Shown: one piece after another, positions 6,904 through 9,476 of the stretch
Position numbering within the stretch: position 1 is the first letter of the stretch
Layout of the letters: each line of letters starts with the position of its first letter
Assembly (NCBI GenBank): GCA_013298335.1
Contig: JAAFHI010000069.1
Location: forward strand, 1-9,476
From: Actinomycetota bacterium
GTDB lineage: Bacteria; Acidobacteriota; Blastocatellia; Chloracidobacteriales; Chloracidobacteriaceae
DNA length: 9,476 nt
Reading direction: 5' to 3'
Notes under the pieces: model-generated
The model's database searches: none
The model's input: only the letters and a program-made list of their open reading frames with translations
What the model was told of the DNA's origin: nothing
Made by a program: the position numbers and the translations under genes

Positions 6904-7464
6904 ATGACGCCCCAAATCGAAACCGCGTTGAATGCCCTGTATCGCATTGATGAGAAAGCGGAAATCGTCAACGGAGGAATCGTCCGCATGTCGCCGACGG
7001 GCCGAAAACCGGGGCGGGTCAGCAAGAAAATCCTGATTGCCCTGTGCGACTACGAGCGGGCGACCCGGCGCGGAGAGGCGTTCGGCGACAACGTCGGCTT
7101 CGCGGTGACGCTGCCCGGCCGGACCGCGTTCAGCCCGGACGCCGCGTTTCATACCGGTCCGATTGACTGGAGCGACGCCGAGGCGGGCGATTTCATCGAA
7201 GGCGCGCCGACGTTCGCGGTCGAAGTGCGGAGCAAATTCGACTACGGCAAGCAGGCCGAGGACGCGATGGCCGCGAAACGCGCGGATTACTTCGCCGCCG
7301 GTACGCTGGTGGTCTGGGACGTGGACGTTTTACGCGGAAAGGTCATCCGCGTGTATCGCGCCGACGCACCCGATACGCCGACGGAGTACCGAGTTGGCGA
7401 TCTCGCCGACGCCGAACCGGCGTTACCCGGCTGGCGCGTGCCAGTCGGGGATATTTTCGATTGA
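6904..7464 (+). CDS. Uma2-family protein (DUF820, PD-(D/E)XK nuclease fold)
   Basis: This 186-residue protein matches the Uma2/DUF820 family, whose fold is that of restriction-endonuclease-like enzymes; its cellular role is not established. Visible family features, numbered from the ATG at 6904, are NGGIVRMSPTG (23-33), AFSPDAAFH (75-83, acidic D79), FAVEVRSKFDYG (104-115, acidic E107), then KRADYFAAGTLVVWDVD (125-141) with the conserved Lys and Tyr. The candidate active-site acids D79 and E107 are therefore present. Members often occur in many scattered copies per genome, notably in cyanobacteria and similar phyla, and are often treated as transposon-associated or defence-like; neither role can be shown here. 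The alternative ATG at 6898 adds two residues but has no room for the ribosome site. The final codons (DIFD and stop) lie in a GATTTTC-type heptad register. Confidence 0.88.
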   Translation: MTPQIETALNALYRIDEKAEIVNGGIVRMSPTGRKPGRVSKKILIALCDYERATRRGEAFGDNVGFAVTLPGRTAFSPDAAFHTGPIDWSDAEAGDFIEGAPTFAVEVRSKFDYGKQAEDAMAAKRADYFAAGTLVVWDVDVLRGKVIRVYRADAPDTPTEYRVGDLADAEPALPGWRVPVGDIFD

Positions 7465-7487
7465 AGCGTGACGATTTTCGATTTTCA
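7453..7487. repeat. Short heptad array ATTTTCG
   Basis: ATTTTCG occurs at 7453-7459 and 7474-7480, exactly 21 nt apart, and is followed by ATTTTCA at 7481-7487; the two units between are degenerate. The first unit is inside the Uma2 gene and the array spans its stop codon (7462-7464). Confidence 0.6.
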
Positions 7488-7497
7488 AACCGGGTTC

Positions 7498-7504
7498 GAG
7501 AAGG
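7498..7504 (+). promoter_or_regulatory. Ribosome binding site GAGAAGG before a GTG start
   Basis: GAGAAGG lies 6 nt before the GTG at 7511. This is a good Shine-Dalgarno match and is the main reason for choosing that non-ATG start for the next gene. Confidence 0.6.
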
Positions 7505-7510
7505 TTCTCA

Positions 7511-7927
7511 GTGGCACATCAGCAAAACGTACAGCGGGGGAATGCAGAATCGAGAAACCTTTTGCTCGAAACGGCGCGGCACTGGCGGGAAAAGGGGTTG
7601 CCCGCCCCGCTTCAGCGGCTTTTGCGCGATTATGAAATCAATCCCGACCGGCTCATTGTCATTGGTGATGCTTCCGGCGACTGGCCGGGGCATGAATTCC
7701 TGATGGAATTTCTGATTCTCACGGAAACCGGCGACTTCCTTGAAATCCGGGTGGAACTGTCGGAGGACGCGACATCCATCATGGAAGTTGAAAAATTCGA
7801 GGATGTCACCGCCGACCAAAATCTGTCGGAACACAATCGGGGATTCGGGAAGGGCGACGGATATCTCGCGCTTCAGGTTCTCGCGGAACTCAACTCGCCG
7901 CAGGCGGATGTTGGCGGAGAGAAATAA
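7511..7927 (+). CDS. Hypothetical protein, 138 residues
   Basis: I do not recognise this small acidic protein. It has no signal peptide or membrane helix. Residues 15-42 look helical and amphipathic (LLLETARHWREKGLPAPLQR). Residues about 62-100 look like beta strands rich in Glu and Phe (EFLMEFLILTETGDFLEIRV), and the C-terminal tail (128-138) appears disordered. The GTG start is supported by a good ribosome site, but the first 14 or so residues are encoded by DNA resembling the intergenic heptad repeats (7541-7554), so the ancestral start may be further in, for example TTG 7562. It follows the Uma2 gene by 46 nt and the three genes 6218-7927 may form one transcript. Function unknown. Confidence 0.7.
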   Translation: MAHQQNVQRGNAESRNLLLETARHWREKGLPAPLQRLLRDYEINPDRLIVIGDASGDWPGHEFLMEFLILTETGDFLEIRVELSEDATSIMEVEKFEDVTADQNLSEHNRGFGKGDGYLALQVLAELNSPQADVGGEK

Positions 7928-7940
7928 AGACGCTTCCCCA

Positions 7941-7977
7941 CAATCGAAAATCTTCACTCTTCAATCGAAAATTACAG
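7941..7977. repeat. Heptad array CAATCGA/AAATCTT abutting the homoserine dehydrogenase start
   Basis: CAATCGAAAAT occurs at 7941-7951 and again at 7962-7972, exactly 21 nt (3x7) apart. The units read CAATCGA, AAATCTT, CACTCTT, CAATCGA, AAATTAC. The array occupies most of the 50-nt gap and ends just before the ATG at 7978, taking the place of a ribosome site. Confidence 0.75.
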
Positions 7978-9021
7978 ATGAAAACCATTCGCTGCCTTCT
8001 CACCGGTCTCGGCAACATCGGTCGGACCTTTCTGGAAATCCTTCCCGCGCGCGAGGCGCGGCTGCGCGAGCAGTACGGCGTTGAATTGAAGTTCGTCGGC
8101 GTCGGCGATTCCTCCGGGACGGCCATTTCGCCCGACGGACTCGACATCGCCGCCATCGTCGCCCTTAAAAACGAACGTCGCGGGGTGGCGAACCTGCCGG
8201 GCGTCGGGCGTCCGGGCGGGAATCTGCTCGAAATGGTCGAAACCACCGACGCCGATCTTTTACTGGAGGCGACGCCAACCGACATTGAAACCGGCCAGCC
8301 GGGGCTGGACCTCGTCCGGGCCGCGTTTCGGCGTGGCATGAACGTGGTGATGGCGAGCAAGGGCGCGCTCGTGACGGCGTTCGATGAACTCGCCGCGTCG
8401 AGCGACTGGAACGGCGACCGGACGAAACCGGCGCTCCGGTTCAGCGGCGCGGTGGCGAGCGCGCTGCCGAGCGTCAACATCGGCTGGCGCGACCTCGCGG
8501 GCGGCGAAATCAAGAGTATTGAAGCCGTCCTCAACGGGACGACCCAGGTGATGCTGACGATGATGCGGGAGGGGAAAACCTACGATGAAGCGCTCGCCGA
8601 AGCCCAGCGCATCGGCGTCGCCGAACCCGACCCGACGCTCGACGTCGAGGGGTGGGACGCCGCGAACAAACTTCTCATTCTCGCAAACGCCGTCCTGCGC
8701 CAGCCGACGAAGCTCTCCGAAATGTCGGTCACGGGCATCACCGGCGTGACGGTGGCCGATATCGAAGCCGCGTCGGCGAACGGCGGCGCGCTGATTCTGC
8801 TCTGCAAGGCCGAACCCGGCCCCGACGGGCGCTTCGCCCTGAGCGTGGCCCCGACGGCAGTCCCGGCGGAACACCCGTTTTCGCGCCTCGGTCGCAAGGA
8901 ATCCGGGATCGTCTACGAAAGCGACATTTTCGGACGGATGGTCGCCCTCAATCTCGGTCAGGGCCCAACCGGCACGGCGGCGGCGATGCTGCGGGATACG
9001 TTGAGCCTGTATGGGAAGTAG
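7978..9021 (+). CDS. hom: Homoserine dehydrogenase (no ACT domain)
   Basis: This 347-residue cytoplasmic enzyme should reduce aspartate semialdehyde to homoserine with NAD(P)H, the branch point to threonine and methionine. The N-terminal Rossmann domain carries GLGNIG (10-15). MASKGALV (125-132) holds the catalytic-type Lys128. The substrate domain has FSGAVASALPSV (155-166), LNGTTQVML (185-193) and AEPDPTLDVEGWDAANK (215-231) with the acidic residues and Lys231 expected in the active site. The C-terminal part (EHPFSRL, ESDIFGRM, QGPTGTAAAMLRD) returns to the nucleotide-binding domain. The protein ends there, so the C-terminal ACT domain used for threonine feedback in many bacteria is absent; this short form is known in other lineages. 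The ATG at 7978 is the natural N-terminus but has no Shine-Dalgarno sequence because a heptad repeat fills that position. The stop codon lies in another heptad array. Asd, ThrC and ThrB are not visible nearby. Confidence 0.95.
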   Translation: MKTIRCLLTGLGNIGRTFLEILPAREARLREQYGVELKFVGVGDSSGTAISPDGLDIAAIVALKNERRGVANLPGVGRPGGNLLEMVETTDADLLLEATPTDIETGQPGLDLVRAAFRRGMNVVMASKGALVTAFDELAASSDWNGDRTKPALRFSGAVASALPSVNIGWRDLAGGEIKSIEAVLNGTTQVMLTMMREGKTYDEALAEAQRIGVAEPDPTLDVEGWDAANKLLILANAVLRQPTKLSEMSVTGITGVTVADIEAASANGGALILLCKAEPGPDGRFALSVAPTAVPAEHPFSRLGRKESGIVYESDIFGRMVALNLGQGPTGTAAAMLRDTLSLYGK

Positions 9022-9049
9022 TTAGCAGTCAGTGGTTAGCAGTTAGTGG
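9018..9049. repeat. Heptad array GTAGTTA/GCAGTCA (left arm)
   Basis: Units at 9018, 9025, 9032 and 9039 read GTAGTTA, GCAGTCA, GTGGTTA, GCAGTTA, then GTGG. The stop codon of homoserine dehydrogenase (TAG, 9019-9021) is part of the first unit. Confidence 0.85.
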
Positions 9050-9096
9050 GAAACGCCGATTTTCTTTCTCCCTGGGGAAACCGAACTCACCCACAC

Positions 9097-9131
9097 TCAC
9101 TGCTCACCGCTAACTGCTAGCTGCTAACTAC
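9097..9131. repeat. Heptad array, inverted copy (right arm)
   Basis: Units on the plus strand read TCACTGC, TCACCGC, TAACTGC, TAGCTGC, TAACTAC. The reverse complement begins GTAGTTA, GCAGCTA, GCAGTTA, closely matching the left arm. The minus-strand glycosyltransferase stop codon (9117-9119) and its last four residues (VVSS) lie inside it. Confidence 0.85.
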
Positions 9132-9476
9132 TTTCCGCGCAACCAGCCACGCAAACTTCACGTTCCCCACGAGATAGCGTCGCCAGAGGCGGCGGGGTTC
9201 GCGGATGAGGCGGTAGAACCATTCCAGTCCGCAGTACTGCATCCAGCGGGGGGCGCGGCGGGCGCGTCCGGCGAGGATGTCGAGGACGCCGCCGACGCCG
9301 AGCGCGAATTTCGCCCCGGTGAGGTGGCCGAATTCGGCCAGCCAGAGTTCCTGGCGAGGCGATCCCATTCCGACCAGGAGTAGATCGGCGTTCGCCGCGC
9401 GGATGGTCTCTGCGACGTCAACTGACTGATTCCATTCGAAATAGCCGTCGCGGGCACCCGCGAGCGCGAGGCCGGG
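9117..9476 (-). CDS. WecG/TagA/CpsF-family glycosyltransferase, 3' part only
   Basis: Read on the minus strand, 119 residues are visible and the frame stays open to the window edge, so the N-terminal half (with the expected catalytic Asp) is missing. Family signatures, numbered from the edge, are NADLLLVGMGSPRQELW (29-45), FALGVGGVLDILAG (57-70), RAPRWM (74-79) and GLEWFYRLIREPRRLWRRYL (83-102). The basic C-terminal segment is typical of the membrane-associating tail of this family. Members transfer N-acetylmannosamine or similar sugars to lipid-linked acceptors in cell-surface polysaccharide or teichoic acid linkage synthesis; the exact sugar cannot be told. It converges on homoserine dehydrogenase. 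An internal Met at 9368 is not the real start, since conserved residues lie upstream of it. The last residues (VVSS) are encoded by heptad repeat, so the C-terminus may have been altered. Confidence 0.92.
   Translation of the reverse strand, partial: PGLALAGARDGYFEWNQSVDVAETIRAANADLLLVGMGSPRQELWLAEFGHLTGAKFALGVGGVLDILAGRARRAPRWMQYCGLEWFYRLIREPRRLWRRYLVGNVKFAWLVARKVVSS

Larger units (their letters stand above)
9013..9136. terminator. Long imperfect hairpin from inverted heptad arrays between convergent genes
   Basis: The left array and right array are inverted copies. GTAGTTAGCAG (9018-9028) pairs perfectly with 9121-9131, and pairing extends outward through 9013-9017 with 9132-9136 (one G-T pair). 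Inward it continues to 9049/9100 with three mismatches and several G-T pairs, leaving a loop of about 50 nt. It could stop transcription from both sides, since two genes converge here, but no T-run is present. Terminator function is inferred. Confidence 0.45.

Noticed and set aside
9158..9457. Alternative minus-strand frame at the right end
   Set aside because: It overlaps the glycosyltransferase in another frame and has a Ser/Ala/Pro-rich translation typical of a shadow frame.

Overview
The window is about 9.5 kb of high-GC bacterial DNA with ordinary bacterial gene structure: ATG or GTG starts, short gaps, and seven of the eight genes on the plus strand. I counted 44 G/C in the 60 bases 8401-8460. 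The mix of housekeeping genes, a membrane zinc-ribbon/SUMF1-fold protein and a TPR protein would suit Acidobacteriota or a similar phylum. That placement is only an inference, because the window has no rRNA or other strong phylogenetic marker.

Left part (1-4798): panC (pantothenate synthetase, vitamin B5/CoA pathway) is followed by a 416-nt gap holding a heptad repeat and a possible promoter. Next come two genes that look like a cell-envelope pair: a zinc-ribbon, proline-rich, single-TM protein with a SUMF1/FGE-fold domain that lacks the catalytic cysteines, and a secreted TPR protein with a duplicated C-terminal beta-rich module. Middle part (4799-6181): a roughly 500-nt repeat-rich gap leads to a lone ABC permease of the nucleoside/BmpA-associated (NupQ/YufQ) type. 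Accessory part (6218-7927): an unknown protein whose DNA is visibly lower in GC, a Uma2-family PD-(D/E)XK nuclease-fold protein and a second unknown protein. Right part (7978-9476): a homoserine dehydrogenase without an ACT domain, converging on the 3' end of a WecG/TagA/CpsF glycosyltransferase that runs off the window edge.

The most striking non-coding signal is in the gaps. Most hold short tandem arrays that differ in sequence but share an exact 7-nt period: CTTCATC, CAGTGGT/CAGCGGT, AATTGAG, ACCACTG/ACTGCTG, GATTTTC, CAATCGA and GTAGTTA/GCAGTTA. They sit against, or even contain, the stop codons of five genes, and one abuts the start codon of homoserine dehydrogenase. In one gap they show a 49-bp (7x7) higher-order repeat. 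Between the two convergent genes at the right end they are inverted and form a long imperfect hairpin. They resemble in kind the heptameric STRR repeats known from cyanobacteria, and are the feature most worth following up.

No rRNA, tRNA, CRISPR array, insertion sequence or phage gene was seen.
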